64,000 nt of DNA from Bombardia bombarda (lineage: Eukaryota; Ascomycota; Sordariomycetes; Sordariales; Lasiosphaeriaceae), in the NCBI GenBank assembly GCA_030512295.1, contig JAULSR010000003.1, forward strand, positions 1,178,001-1,242,000, written 5' to 3'. A program made the translations under genes and the position numbers. The first letter of the stretch is position 1. Each line of letters begins with the position of its first letter. The notes under the pieces are model-generated. The model was not told where the DNA came from. It made no database searches and saw nothing but the letters and a program-made list of their open reading frames with translations. Positions 33,473 through 45,805 of this stretch are shown piece by piece.

Positions 33473-34917
33473 TTTTGGATGACTGGACTGGAGAGACTGA
33501 AATGGGGATTTGGGATTACAGATCTGGGTAGGGGGTGGGTGGTTGTGGGTTAGGTGAGGTGAGGTTTTGTGATATTGGTTGTGGTTGTGATGTCAGGTTT
33601 TTGGGAGACTAAGCGGAGCAACAACTAACTTGTGTGTGTTAAGTTTGTGAGAGAGACAGAGAAAAAGGGGGCGATTTCGTTTCACGATGCAAGCACAGGC
33701 CAGCCAACGCGACCCAAAGAGGAGCCCAAGGAGAACAGGCCACGGAAAAAGGAGATCCATTGTTTTGGTGGAGCATACGGCAACCTTTTAATTTTCCAGT
33801 GGTTGAACGGCGGTGAAGCAGTGCCCAATCCTGGTCGCTGGAAGACATCTTCCGTTACATTTTCTGGTGGTTGCTACAGAAGCAGAGCGCCGTCGATGTT
33901 CGACGTGGCATGGGGTTTGCCAACCACATCTAACGGGGCCCAACGCGTATTGGGCGACAAGATCTCGGGGGAAGCGATTCTTCGCGAATCGGAATGGAAA
34001 AGGGGGCAGGGATTGTAAACAACCAAGACCCTAGAAAAGACCCTAGAAAAGACCCTAGAAAAGTAGATTTCCGTAGATTTAGGGGCCGGCGTCGGGCGCT
34101 TGTCCCGCCAGTTCGTCAACCGGGGCGGCAGGGGCTTGGCGCACCGATCCCTCCCGTCAAGCCGTCGCCGACAATACGGCAATGGGAAGAAACAAAAAAC
34201 CATCGCGGCCCGCTTCTTCTCCTGCAGTCATTTTTGTCGTGATCTTTTGTGTACCAAAATAGGGGAGCATCTGATAACGGAAATCCGCCCTAACCCTTAC
34301 AGGGACTAGCTGACAAAGCTATTGAAAGCAAAACGGGGTGCGCCTCGGAACTCCACAAATATTTGGAATCAGAGCGTTCGCTGCCGAGGGGACTTGTGAG
34401 GCCTGGCGATTTGTCAGCCCGCTCCAGTGCTATGCTCACTGATCAACCCCAAGCCTCCAACACTGCGGGCGGGTTTAGTGGACGCCGCTGACCCCAATTC
34501 ACGGGTGGCCAAAGTCAAGGCGTCACGATTCCATGTCTCAAGTCATTGTTTGGAATCGAGGGTAGATTTTTGTAGGCATCAATTGGAAGAATTCCTCTAT
34601 ATTATCTTAAAGTCCCTCAAGCACATCAGAAGTCTGTCCATTTCCATCGCATTGCCGCTTAACAATCCGCGACACCGTCTAAAAGACCGATATTGGCAAA
34701 ACTCACGATCGTCGCAATCGCATTCCACTCTGTCGCCATCGCACCCCCGACAAGCCCGACCCGACGGAACCCAGAAAGCCCACAGCTGGACCCCACCACG
34801 AGCGACAACATACCCGACCTGGTATCTGCACCAGCTCTGCTCGGCAGCCACAGCTATAACCTCGCGCCATTGCCGCGCCCTCCAGCTCCAAACAACCCAA
34901 CGAAACCCAATTCATTC
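33473..34917. other. divergent interval between MYND gene and MsrA gene
   Basis: Both promoters and leaders. Holds a three-copy 12-base tandem repeat at 34026-34061. A long open frame overlaps the MsrA leader but shows no protein-like signal before 34918. Confidence 0.55.
34026..34061 (+). repeat. 12-base tandem repeat, three copies
   Basis: Three perfect head-to-tail copies of AGACCCTAGAAA. Confidence 0.9.
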
Positions 34918-35609
34918 ATGGCAGCATCGAACTCGACATCCTTCCTATCTCGCCTTTTCCGAAACTTTGCCCCGTCGTCCTTTGCCCCGATGTCTACCGC
35001 TCCTGCCGTGGTGCCCGAGGGCGCGGAGAAGGCCACCTTCGCCGCCGGCTGCTTCTGGGGCGTCGAGTACATGTACCGCAAGCACTTTGGCGACAGCGCA
35101 AAGGGGTTATACGATGCTCGCGTCGGCTACATCGGCGGCGACTCATCCAACCCTTCCTATCGCGCAGTATGCTCGGGCGCAACTGGACGTATGTCATCTC
35201 TTCCCCCCTTTTTACCCCCTATCTCTACTTCAACTGACACAACTCCCCCCCCCAAACAGACGCCGAAGCAACACAAATAACCTACGACCCCACAAAAATC
35301 ACCTACAACCAGCTCGTCGAGTTCTTCTACAAGATGCACGACCCCACCACCGTCAATCAGCAGGGGCCCGACCGCGGCACCCAGTACCGCTCCGGCATCT
35401 TCTACCACACCCCCGAGCAGGAGACCGTCGCGCGCGACATCACCAAGCGCGCCAACGAGCAGTGGTGGGGCGGCAAGGTGGTGACCGAGATCTTGCCCGC
35501 CCGCCAGTGGTGGGACGCCGAGGACTACCACCAGCTCTACCTCAACAAGAACCCCGGCGGCTACGAGTGCCCGAGCCACTACCTCAGGAAGTTTCCCGAG
35601 CTCAAGTGA
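34918..35609 (+). CDS. MSRA: peptide methionine-S-sulfoxide reductase (MsrA)
   Basis: Exons 34918-35188 and 35260-35609 give 206 residues. The catalytic signature AAGCFWGVEYMYRK is present with the nucleophilic Cys in GCFWG. It is followed by VGYIGGDSSNPSYRAVCSGATGHAEA (interrupted by the intron between Gly and His), and by FFYKMHDPTTVNQQGPDRGTQYRSGIFY, all hallmarks of MsrA. The enzyme reduces methionine-S-sulfoxide in oxidised proteins using thioredoxin. The first 35 residues (MAASNSTSFLSRLFRNFAPS) are rich in Ser and Arg and could target mitochondria, while an internal ATG at 34990 would give a cytosolic form; dual localisation is an inference. The C-terminus (YECPSHYLRKFPELK) holds a possible resolving Cys. 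Ordinary single-copy repair gene. Confidence 0.96.
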
Positions 35610-36393
35610 GAGTGAGGGATGTGACATTCGACATATGCTCAAGTCGCATATATCGCACTTACTTGACTTGGAGACTCTATGAGACTTTTTACCAGCGACG
35701 GCGGCACCAAAATTTTATAATCAACTTGGACGGCAATGGCTTTTTGCAATTGGAGCGGGACGGACTTTTTTCAACGAACGGGACGGACACACAGGGACAG
35801 GGGGAATGGGATGGCATAGATGGATGGATGGGTACTTAACTACGATACACAAATTACTCGCATTGACGAGCAAATGGCTGGGCATGCAATATCTGTGCAT
35901 GGGATACACGAGGGCAATGGGATTTCAACAACATCACACACACAGAGTACATATCTCTACTGGCGGGCGGGCGTTAACTTTTAGTTATGATAGTTTTTTT
36001 TATTTGTTTATCTATTTTCTTGGTAATGGTGGTAAAGCAACACTTGCGCAACCATAATACTATTACAAGCCACAACACTGGCGGAGAGAACTATCCGGTT
36101 CCCTCTGCACTCATTCCTATTCTCCGTCCCATACACGCGAAGTGAATTGATGTGTGAGCTTCATGGAACTGACACGCTGAGTAGAGAATTTCTTCCTCTA
36201 AATGATGCTGGGCTTTTTGCAGCTGTTATGCTTCTCGTCTTTTGACCTCAAAAACAAAAGGGCCCCTTTCTTGTTCAAGGCACCTAAGCTCTCCTATCCG
36301 AGTTTCCATCCTAACCAGCCTCCTTCCTAAGAAGGCTTATCCAAGCATCGGCTCCCCGAGTAAAAGGGAAAGAACTATGACGATGCCATTCGT
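35610..36393. other. convergent 3' interval
   Basis: 784 bases between the MsrA stop and the stop of the mitochondrial membrane protein gene. No feature supported. Confidence 0.6.
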
Positions 36394-37475
36394 CTACTTG
36401 CGACGATTCTGCTGCATCATCAGGATCTGAACCATGCGGATAAAGATGTTGAGGAAGTCGAGCTCGAGGCTGATGCTCTCGTTGACGGGGTCCTTCTTGA
36501 TGATGCCGCGCTCAGCGAGGCGGGCGTGGTGCAGCACCTTCTGCACATCGTAGAGCGTAAATCCGCCAAACACCGCCAGACCGCCGTACAGCCAGAGGTT
36601 CTCGGTGATGGCCAGCGTGCGCACCGCCGTCACGGGCAGCACAAGAGGAGCAAAACCAGAGACGGCAACGATCGCAGCGCCAGCCAGCAGGGGTCCACCA
36701 ATATACAGGTACTTCTCCTGCTTAGCAGTGGCGCCGACAAACGAGATGCCGCCCATCATGGCAACGGTGTAGAGCCCAGCGCGAGCGAGCAGGGCGGGCG
36801 CTGCCATGGTCATGAGCGGGGCGATGAAGGCGGCCTGGGTCGCGTTGAAAACGGTCCACATGGCGTACTTGGGCACGTAGTTGTCGGGGTCGATGGCGCG
36901 GGTGGCGAACATGCTGCCCATGCTGATCGCAATGCCGCCGATGGCGAACACCCATGGGTTGGTGGCCATGATGCGGTAGACGAAGCCGCTCTGGATCATC
37001 TGGTAGGCCGAGAGGCCGATGATGCCGACGCCGAGACCCGTGTGCATGAAGGTCGAGTTGAGGTAGGCGCGCTCGAAGACGGGCATGCCGCCGTCCTCGC
37101 GCGTCTCGCGGTTGAAGACCACGTTGATGGCCACCAGGGTGCCGCCGAAGATGGCGCCGCCCGTTAGCAGCTTGCGCAGGAGCAGGCTGCGGTCCGCCGC
37201 GGGGGGACGGTGTGCGACTGCTGGTAGCCGCGCGAGGCGCCCTGGAGGCGCGCGAGGAGGTTGGCGGCCGGCTTTGCGTTTGTCGTCGCGCGGACGGTGA
37301 CAGTGACGGCGCGGGATGTGAAGAAGGTGTTCTTGGTGGCGGACTGGTGGAATGCGCGGATGGCGGCGGCGGCGGCTGGGCCGGAGGACATGCTGCCCTT
37401 GGCCTTGGGCAGTTGCGACGAAGCCCGCGACGCAAGACGCGCTGGGCCTGCGCGGATCGCAAGAGTGAACGACAT
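36394..37475 (-). pseudogene. mitochondrial Bax-inhibitor-1/GHITM-type membrane protein, frame broken by one base in a C6 run
   Basis: The N-terminus from 37475 is a mitochondrial targeting sequence (MSFTLAIRAGPARLASRASS, then FHQSATKNTFF). The C-terminal 246 residues from 37134 are a well-conserved BI-1-type membrane domain: VFNRETREDGGMPVFERAYL, GIIGLSAYQMI, TNPWVFAIGGIAISMG, ARAGLYTVAMMGGISFVGAT, GGFTLYDVQKVLHHARLAER and NESISLELDFLNIFIRMVQI. The two parts lie in different frames. The switch falls at six G (plus strand) at 37201-37206. Directly after that run, the second frame reads AADRSLLLRKLLTGGAIFGG, which joins well to the GYQQSHTVPP end of the first. No plausible intron lies between. 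Relatives act in inner-membrane and cristae organisation. A sequencing or assembly error in the homopolymer is as likely as real loss. Confidence 0.8.
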
Positions 37476-40120
37476 GCTCGATGCTTGCGTACAGACAGAC
37501 GGGAAGGAAATGGAAAGCAGAAATGGAAAGCAGAAATGGAAAGCAGAAATGGAAAGCAGAAACAGAGAGTTGGTGATGCCGAACTAAGGTGTCGTGGCCG
37601 CCCTTATGATGAGAGTTTTGGTTGTCGGTGTTGGAGGCAAAAACAGAATGACGTTTCGATTGGAGATGCTCTGCTTACCTAAAGCTACAAGGCCCAAGCT
37701 CGATGCTGGAGAGAAGCTTCGAGCAGTCCCCGCACTGATCGAAATCCGGCTTTAGCCGGCACGATCGGAGCAGTAAGCCCTAACCCTGCTGGAGTAGCTC
37801 TCACTCGGAGATAGGGGACTTGTCCCCCGCGCAAAACCTCGGTAATCGTAAACGTTCCATTGACTCCAAGGGCACCTGACCAGGTGAGAGTGCACACAAC
37901 GACCGTGACAGAGTCACTTGTTTACCAACTCTGGACTTTTTGCTAAGGTCCATTATCGTTATTAATTACAAGTTTTAGTTGCTATGTGAGCTTCCTACGG
38001 AACACACCTAGTTGGACGAGCTTGAACTGGATTGATCGTGCTTATCGGTGATCTGGCATGGCATGCGGCAAGCCCTGTTATTAGTGACAACTTGAAGGTT
38101 TTAGGTCCTCCATAACTTCCAGCTTCCATCTTCCGGCTTGCTCTTCAGACGCATCCTCAATTTCTTCCCAAACGTCCGATGCTCACATGGAGCATCATCA
38201 GCACTCGCTTGCTAGCTACAGAATGCGAAAGCTTGGTATTTGACTGCCGGGTTACGGGCCTTGGGTATTGAGTAGTGGAGCGCACATTGGATCCAATCTC
38301 GGGCTTGCCTGCCGAGATCCATCGCTCCATGACCCTTGATGCAGCTCTCCGTCTCCCTGTCTTTCACTGCACCCATCATCACAAATGGCCCGAACCAAGT
38401 CGAAAGGCCGACATGCGTCAATAACCTCGAGCTTCGGCGGAATTGCTCGGGGTTTTATGCCTGGGACGAATTCGCCATTAAAGAGCATATGCACACATTT
38501 TATGGGATGATACCTGCCATGTGCAACTGCGATGGAAAAGGAAAAGACGCGTGCTCCCGATTTTGGACGCAACCCCTGAAACAGTTTGTGCCACCAAGCC
38601 GGGCCCCGAAGCTCTTCCCCAGCTGTCTGAGCTTCTGAAGGTGTGCCACGTCCTCTCTGTCGGGAGGAGGAATGTGATTGCACCAATGACTTTCTCCAAC
38701 ACTAGCATCAACTCTTTACCTGCCCTTAGCCTGAAAAAGCCCGTCGCCAAATCTTCCGAGAGCCAAGTCGGTAGATATGGTAGGAGATCGTCTGCGTGAG
38801 CATCTGGTGCAACACAACCGCATTGTCTGACTGAGGTCCCTGTCGTCTGCCGGTCTTCAGCGACTCAATCAAGCGGCCATAGCCACCACAAAATGGGCCT
38901 GACCAGCTTGGCACCCGGGCACGTTCCATTTTCTGGGGCCGAACTGGCATCTTTTTGCATGTCGGGTATGTGTGGTTACAATTGCATTCCCCTGCATCAA
39001 GTCACATCCATCATCATGATTCAACACCCACGAGACAAATTCAACTCGTTAGGGGCCCCAATGAAGAGTGCCCTAAACGACAGCTAGTCACCCCGCGGGA
39101 CGATGTCGGGACAATCTGTTACCATAGGCGGTAATTGAAGGGTCACCCCGTCAATTTGTATCCCCTTGATTCATTTCTGCTGGGAGGACTAGAAAGATAA
39201 AAAGAGCTGAACGCAACCCGCACGCTCTGCAACGATATCAGGCTCGGTAGGGGCACACGAGAATTGATTGCGAAATAAAGAGCAATATACAACTTGATCG
39301 GCCCCCGTTCTGCATTTAGCCTCTGCGCCATTCAGCCTTCATAAACCTTCTCCTACACACCCAGTCCCTTTCAATGCCCTCCGACAAGTCAAGTGTGCGT
39401 AGTAGCTGGGAGCATTGACCCTTTTTTTATCACGGTGGTTCTTGCCATTTTCCCCCCGTGATGATGATGGGACAGGAGACAAGTGCCGCCCCGCATTGTT
39501 GACTTTGCACTTGTTGTTTTACCCCGAGGTTAGATGTTTGGGGTTGCCCAAAGTCAACCACACAGACACACACACATGCACATCCATTCTCTTTTTTATA
39601 AAGCAAATGTGTAATACGCCGTGGTGACACCGTCCTGACCTTGCTTTAATTATCTTACTCTCCCGACTGCCATTTTTTCTGCACGATTACCTCTTCATTC
39701 TCACTGTCAAAAAGTTCTCTGCACTCCGCGCCTTGCATTGTGCAACAACACGCTTTGTGTTAGTTGGCCCACCTATTAAGGGACCCCCTCGCACGGCCGC
39801 GCGTCCCGCACCATAACCCTTGGCTATTAAGTGGAAACGAAGCGTTCGACTGGGACATACCTAGTGGTTTCCCCTTTGGATGTTTGACGAGAGGGCAATT
39901 GTTTCGTCCTTGACGGTAGTTCGAATAATCTTGCTTGGAGAGACGAGCCGGGCTTGGCGATCGAGTGCGACGAGATATAACTACGGGTCGAACTCGTCGG
40001 CGGGTTGGGGCGAGAACCTCTGGACCACTTAAACGACATCGCCATCCATCTCGAAACATCTTCAGCAACCCAAAACATCGGACGAATTTAAAAGGGGGCA
40101 ACTTGGAAGACAGGATCAAA
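37476..40120. other. gene-free interval, 2.6 kb
   Basis: Upstream region of two divergent genes. Open frames are short and lack conserved features. Apart from the tandem repeat next to its left edge I see nothing I can name. Confidence 0.5.
37507..37560 (+). repeat. 13-base tandem repeat in leader region
   Basis: About four head-to-tail copies of a GAAATGGAAAGCA unit just upstream of the mitochondrial membrane protein start codon. Confidence 0.85.
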
Positions 40121-40630
40121 ATGCAACTGGACAGAGTCAACATCTTGCTGGCCACAGCATCGGCAATCGCAACAGTCGCCACGGCCTTTTCTCTCCCAGA
40201 AAGAGACCAAATCGTGCTCAAGGGGGATGGGATCCAAATGCCTCCAGTGACGGCAACTGGACAGAGCTTTGAAGTGGCAGAGACGGGAACGGCAATAGGA
40301 CCAGCAACAGTAACGGCAAGAACAACAACGTTAACGACGACCTATACATCCTCTCTCCACGGCCACACCGGCATCATCACCATTACTCGGACATCAACGC
40401 GAACAAGGAGCAGGGAAACAGCCACACCCACGCCTGCACCCACCAGGGACTCGACGCTGTCTTCCTACTGGGATTGGTTCTGGAATCTCCCACGGAAGGA
40501 CACCAACGGCGACTTGCCGTCCAAGGAAACCACCACTCCCAGCTGCTTCTGTGCCGGCGGCTCCGTCTGCTGCCGCCATGGACCGACCAACACGGACGTC
40601 AGCTGCGACTATGGCATGTGCGGGATATGA
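40121..40630 (+). CDS. small secreted cysteine-rich protein, effector-like
   Basis: Single exon, 169 residues. The signal peptide is MQLDRVNILLATASAIATVATAFS; cleavage is likely near residue 23. The middle is rich in Thr (TATGQSF, TARTTTLTTTYTSS) and Arg. All six mature Cys are in the last 35 residues, as CFCAGGSVCCRHG and SCDYGMC, ending three residues after the last Cys pair. The aromatic YWDWFWNLP stretch precedes them. This layout (short, secreted, Cys-knot-like tail, no family) is common for fungal effector or antimicrobial-type proteins, but no function can be claimed. The leader from 39935 is open in frame but the ATG at 40121 is the one followed by a signal peptide. Confidence 0.65.
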   Translation: MQLDRVNILLATASAIATVATAFSLPERDQIVLKGDGIQMPPVTATGQSFEVAETGTAIGPATVTARTTTLTTTYTSSLHGHTGIITITRTSTRTRSRETATPTPAPTRDSTLSSYWDWFWNLPRKDTNGDLPSKETTTPSCFCAGGSVCCRHGPTNTDVSCDYGMCGI

Positions 40631-40754
40631 AGGATTCAGGAGAAACAGTTGAAGGGATTCGAACTCCTTATACTATCCTGTTAGCGTGGCCTACTATGTT
40701 GGCATAAATGAGCCAGGGCCACCGACACCGCCAGCTGACATATTTGGGTCAAAA

Positions 40755-40775
40755 GGGGGGGGGGGGGGGGGGGGG
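40755..40775 (+). repeat. G21 homopolymer
   Basis: Uninterrupted run of 21 G about 125 bases after the stop codon of the small secreted protein gene. Confidence 0.85.
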
Positions 40776-43656
40776 TTCTTGATACTGCACGTGGCGCCAA
40801 CCACGAGGACAACATCGATCCTCGTACACCATATGCCGCTGCAGGGCAGATGGGAGATCGACACAGGAGAGTTGGAGACAGATCATGGCAGAGCCACACA
40901 ACACCGACCGACTCACCCTTGAGCTTGATCGACCGGCCAGCCAGTGCGCAGCGAGCAGACAAACATCGACGCTAGTTATTCTAATGCGCATCAGTATCCA
41001 GCTATCAGATCCGTTCAATCATCAGAGGCAGCCCCCATCCGTGTTATTGCCGACAGCCGTGCATGCAAATGCTTGCAGCCCGCGCGTGCACGATAACGCC
41101 GAGGCAAACCATATATCGAGGGTCCCTAGAGGAATGTTGGCACTTGCTAACAAGGACGAACCGCGAATTATCTCGCTAGCGCTACATACGCCGTCAAGTA
41201 GGAGAAGTGTTGCGGTTGTATCCGGATACTGATGAGACTGGGAATTTGCATCATGGCATATTCATACCATATCATCGGCACTTGTATCGATCACTCGGTA
41301 GCTGGGAGGACTATCCAGGGAGCACTGGCTGGCCCGGGTTATGGCGAGTTATTCAGGAGAGGGATAGGAGCGCCTAATATTGAAGGGGCAACCAAGTGCT
41401 GGTTAAGTAGCCACCGAATTTGTGTCATGGTGGTAGTTGTGACACTTGTCAACATGTCTGTCCACTACGGACTTGCTGCAACTATGCAGGCAAGAAAAGA
41501 GAGATGTGACAGGTGGATGGACGGCCTCGCATACCTACCAAGGACGGGTTGTTTTGTTGGAATTCCAATATTGTTAGCCTATCATGCAGTCCATTTTGGA
41601 GTAGCGGTTGTATCCCATCTCGGGTTGTTTTGTTGTTGTTGCTAGACAGATAGTTGAAACCAAATTCATCCATTCATTCCACACCCGCCCATCAACCCAA
41701 GCGCTATAGCAGCTTCGTGATATAAACCTTTTATGGCGTCTTGAGGGAAGAAACAGGCGAGATAGCGATAAAAGAAGAAACAAAATCGGCAGGGCATGCA
41801 TCCTTTTGATCGGATATGGGATACTGGGGTTGTTGACTTGCTGGCGACCTGCCTTTCTGGAACACACGCTACCCATCGCACGTCGTGGGGTGTGTGTGTT
41901 GGGAATGGAAGCCTTCCATGCATCTGCGGAAATGCGCCGAGCACTAAACAACCTTGCCTTGCCTTAGCTAGCCGAACCATGACCCCCTACCTTGCCTTTT
42001 TGTTTATCAGATCAAGAAGCATGGACTCGCCCACGACCAACTGACTGACCAACTGCCGTTGGGCAAGCGGGCCGCGAGACCAGGATGGGAAGGTCAGAAG
42101 CTTGTGGGATGCATATGACAGTTGTATCCGTCAACGGTCTGTTTATCGTGGAGAAAGAAGTTGGAGAGGTTGGGTGACGGTAGGGCCAGCGGCGGTCGCG
42201 TGCAACCAGGCCTTTGTTGGCCAACCACAAGATGGAACCCGGTATCGGCGTCGGTCGCGGTGTTAGGCAGGAGGACAGCTAACCCTTGCTTACGCTGCGG
42301 GATGCATTTAGAACAGAACACCAGAATGTCTCAACTCCAGAGTGTCTTGGGGAGGTGGGTGTGTGTGTGTGACAGAGGGAGGGGACCTAAGGCTGATTGA
42401 TGATGGGCGGCGGGGGAGGGGGGGGGGCGGGGGGGGGGGCGACATAATGGATTCATCCTCAGCTTCGAGCTTCGGGTGTGACATTCAGCTCCAGGCGTCA
42501 GCCGAATGCAGTAGTGGTTATTATACGGAGGATATTGCCGATGGTTTGTCAGTCTGTCTGTCTGTCAGTTACTGAGAGGCCCCCATCGGATTCCATGTGA
42601 AACATGTCGACAGGTCTGGCAGGCTGCTGCCTGCAATCAATCTGCAGGCTAAGGAGAGAGATTGGCGGGATGCAGATGAAATCGGGCATGGCTAGGAATT
42701 CTATTCTAGACGCCCTGACCAAGGGGCGCTGCCGCCAAAAGGAACACAAAAACAAAAATGGACAAGACAGCGTTCCAATCGGGTGGAGGATGATGGCACC
42801 AGAATGGGGGTGGGATGGAGATTGACGATGGGTGGCACTGGCGGGAAGCACAGGCCTCGGCGCTAGAATTCTTCTCGAAGGAGCAGATAGCCAGGACCCA
42901 AGGAGACCCTGCAGGCTTGGGGCGTCGGACCAGGCCGGACGTTCCGGGGTAGCTGTGACTGGGGAGTTCGCTGGCGGTGCTGGCGCTTCAGGGGTAGCTG
43001 ATACCTGGACGAGAAGAGGGGTGTGGTGCTTGCAGCTGAAACAAGCCCATCATGATGATGACACAGAACCATGGCAGAAGCGCCTTGATATCTTGGGAGA
43101 GCGCGCACGTCCGGAGAGTTTTGTTCTTGTTGATTTGTTGTCGTTGAGGGCAATTTCCAGGTTTTGTCGAGAAAGACGAGAAGGCTCGAAGAATAAAAGC
43201 ATGGAGTAGTGGAAGCAAACCAACGGCGTGGGGATTTAGCAGGGAGGACGGAAGCAGAGTTTGACCCGCGCGTCAATGGCGGTGCAGACGACCAGAAGTG
43301 CCGCCCCATCGCATCGGCCACAAATGCGAGAAAGGGTGCGAGGGATGGAAGTTTTTCAGAAAACAAGGACCACCAGCGAAAGACATCAGCCACAATGTCA
43401 ATCTGCTGGCAGGGTGGCAGTCGTCATCGTGCAGTCACCTGTACTTCGTAGTATGGCTGAGGTGTGCAGTGGTCTTTCAGCTGCTGCACAATTTCTGTTT
43501 CTGTTTTTCTGTTCTGCCGCTGCGCGACAGAAACAGACGATCATTCGGCGGATTACGCCTCTTCTTTTGTCAATATGTACCTAAGTATTATCAACTCGTC
43601 CAGTTCCGAGGAAACCAAGCTCAAGTTGTTTGTCGCGGAATGTGGATTGAAATAGG

Positions 43657-43735
43657 CGTCCCTGCCTATCGTCCCTGCCTATCGTCCCTGCCTATCGTCC
43701 CTGCCTAACGTCCCTGCCTATCGTCCCTGTCTGCT
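43657..43735 (+). repeat. 13-base minisatellite, about six copies
   Basis: Head-to-tail copies of CGTCCCTGCCTAT with one variant ending CTAA; the last copy diverges into CTGTCTGCTGCTG. Confidence 0.92.
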
Positions 43736-45805
43736 GCTGCATGGTCGCATCTGTCTGCTCGGCGCAACGATGATGGCGGGGTTGACGGCCACCTTCTTTC
43801 CGAGTTGTCTGTCTGCTGCTTCTTTTGCTTCTGCGACGGGCTGGGACATGGGTGGACATGCAGCATCTCTCCAATGCAGGAGTCCCTGTGTTATTTTCCT
43901 GCTCCTCTAAGCACCAAGTATACCAGTCGCTGCCTGTTCCCTCATCCAATGTCCATGCCCTGTGTCTTTTCCATACTCCCTCTTTCCCCTGTGCCTCACT
44001 CGCGCCCGACTTACCGCCAGCCCGACGGTACCTCATTCTCAGTAGTTCCTATCCACCTACGCAGTAAGTCTAGTTGTGTATGTTCTTCACCGACTATTGG
44101 TCTAGCGCGCTATACCGGTAAATGCAGACCGCCGCCGTCGTTGTCTTGGGTGTCTTAGTCGATTTCCCAAGGTATTTCGTAATGTGCCTGCACCGAGCTG
44201 CACCCACCTGGCTGCTGCACCCAGGGAGTTGCGAGCGCTTGACCTCTCTGTGCCCCGTGCTCTGCGGCGGTCAAGCTAATTTGGACCAAAAGCTGCAGGT
44301 CTCCCATGAGGCAGAAGCGTGCGTGCTAACATAGTACTGGTCAGCTACCTATCTTGCTTGGGTAAGTAAGAGGTCCAAGGAGACGGCGAAAAGAAGAGAC
44401 AGGTGCAGCTTGCGCTCAGTCTTTCCTCTCCTGGTCTTCTCATCGACGCCTACCTGGGTACGTATGCGACATACCCCATTCTGCTGGTTAGACTTCAAGT
44501 TACCTTCACTCTCCTTCTCTTGAGCACGAGCGCATCTTCTCTCACACTCTTCAAACGTCGAGGCTTGGGGCTTGTCGATGGAGCGAGTGACTTCAGCCTG
44601 CAAGGTGAACAAAGTGGCGCCGATGCCAGCGCGGTCCTTGGTCCATCTCATCTCCATACCTAACAGTTCTCCATACGGGTGATCCTAAAGATCCACTTAC
44701 CGCCCGCCAGGCCAGTAGCCTTCAGCCCTCGCGTCATCCTCTCGTGTCTATCCGCTACCTGCCATAGCGATACCTACCACCTCTGCGTTACCTACCTTCC
44801 ACAATTCCTATGCCCTACTGCCATAGCTATTGCCCTCGCCCATCTGTGATGCCTATCGGTGTACCATTACACCAGGGCTGAGAATAGGAATCTTGTGCAA
44901 CACCACTGGAAGACGGGTGACGGCACAGGCCCCACGTTCTCCAGACGACGGGAAGCAAGTCAAGGCATCCCGGCCATACCTTAGCATCCCATCCATACCA
45001 TTACCACATTACCACGTACCGCACCCCATACCATCCCATGAGCCTCTCTCAGCGCCCAGCTTCGACTTTTCCAAGGCAACTTCCACCCAGCCGCTTCTTC
45101 TCTGTCTCGTTCCCATGTCCAGACGCACGCGCGCATCCAGTCCCCTTGGAGCGTCCCGAGCTAATACCCCACACCTTAACAGGAACCTCCAACTCCGTCC
45201 TCTCACCACCTCTCGTGACCCTCTTCTCGACGTTTCAACTCCCTCTCCTATACCCAGTTCCGAGTAAGCGACGCCCGCCCCGATACTTCTCCTTGTACCG
45301 ACCACCAGTGACCATGATTACTGCCCGAGGCATTGACGCTGACCAAGGTCTGCTTCCAGAACCCCATCAACCTCGAACGAGAGGGAAACCACATAGCAAG
45401 TTGCCGTCCAGGGACACCAATCAATCGAAGACACCACTCCCGCGAGATCAATAGCAAAGTTACAGGCGCCATCTTCTCCAACTCCTATGCGAAACTCACC
45501 ATCTGCTCTTCTCCAAATTGGCCAAGAATCCGAAGCGAAGGAACAAACAAGGAGCATAGAACCATTCTTCAAAGCTTCTGTGGCGGGCGTGTGTGCCTGC
45601 GAGCTGCCCTGTTGTGTGGGGAATCAGCTGTGGACTTGGCTATAGCATGAAGAGTCTCCGCCTAATCTCCATCTAGCCGGGCCACGTCCCCCCTCCCCTC
45701 TGCAATATACGGAAGACCGGGACGAAGGAGAGACGTCACTTTTCCTGACAGCGATACCCTTCAGGCACAGGAACCCAGTCGGCTTGGAGAGCTCACACAC
45801 CAGGC

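Larger units (their letters stand above)
40631..45805. other. gene-free interval, 5.2 kb, upstream of the CNB/F-box gene
   Basis: The largest stretch without a supported gene. It contains a G21 run (40755-40775), G-rich runs around 42412-42440, a 13-base minisatellite at 43657-43735 and a pyrimidine-rich zone from about 44690 to 45260. None of the open frames has conserved motifs. A long promoter and leader of the downstream gene is the simplest reading. Confidence 0.5.

Noticed and set aside
36722..37462. 246-codon minus-strand frame over the mitochondrial membrane protein gene
   Set aside because: Arg/Pro/His-rich composition typical of an out-of-frame reading of GC-rich coding DNA; the other two frames carry the conserved protein.
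40640..40700. B-box-like GAGTTCGAATCCC on the minus strand, possible tRNA
   Set aside because: No A box, D arm or acceptor pairing could be built around it.
42863..43393. 176-codon minus-strand frame in the 5 kb gap
   Set aside because: No conserved motif, Ser/Arg/Pro-biased composition, no good start context.
43657..43735. CRISPR-like array
   Set aside because: Head-to-tail 13-base units without spacers; a minisatellite in a eukaryotic genome.
44830..45454. Open frames of 138-145 codons before the CNB/F-box gene
   Set aside because: Two overlapping frames both open because the region is pyrimidine-rich; neither looks like protein.
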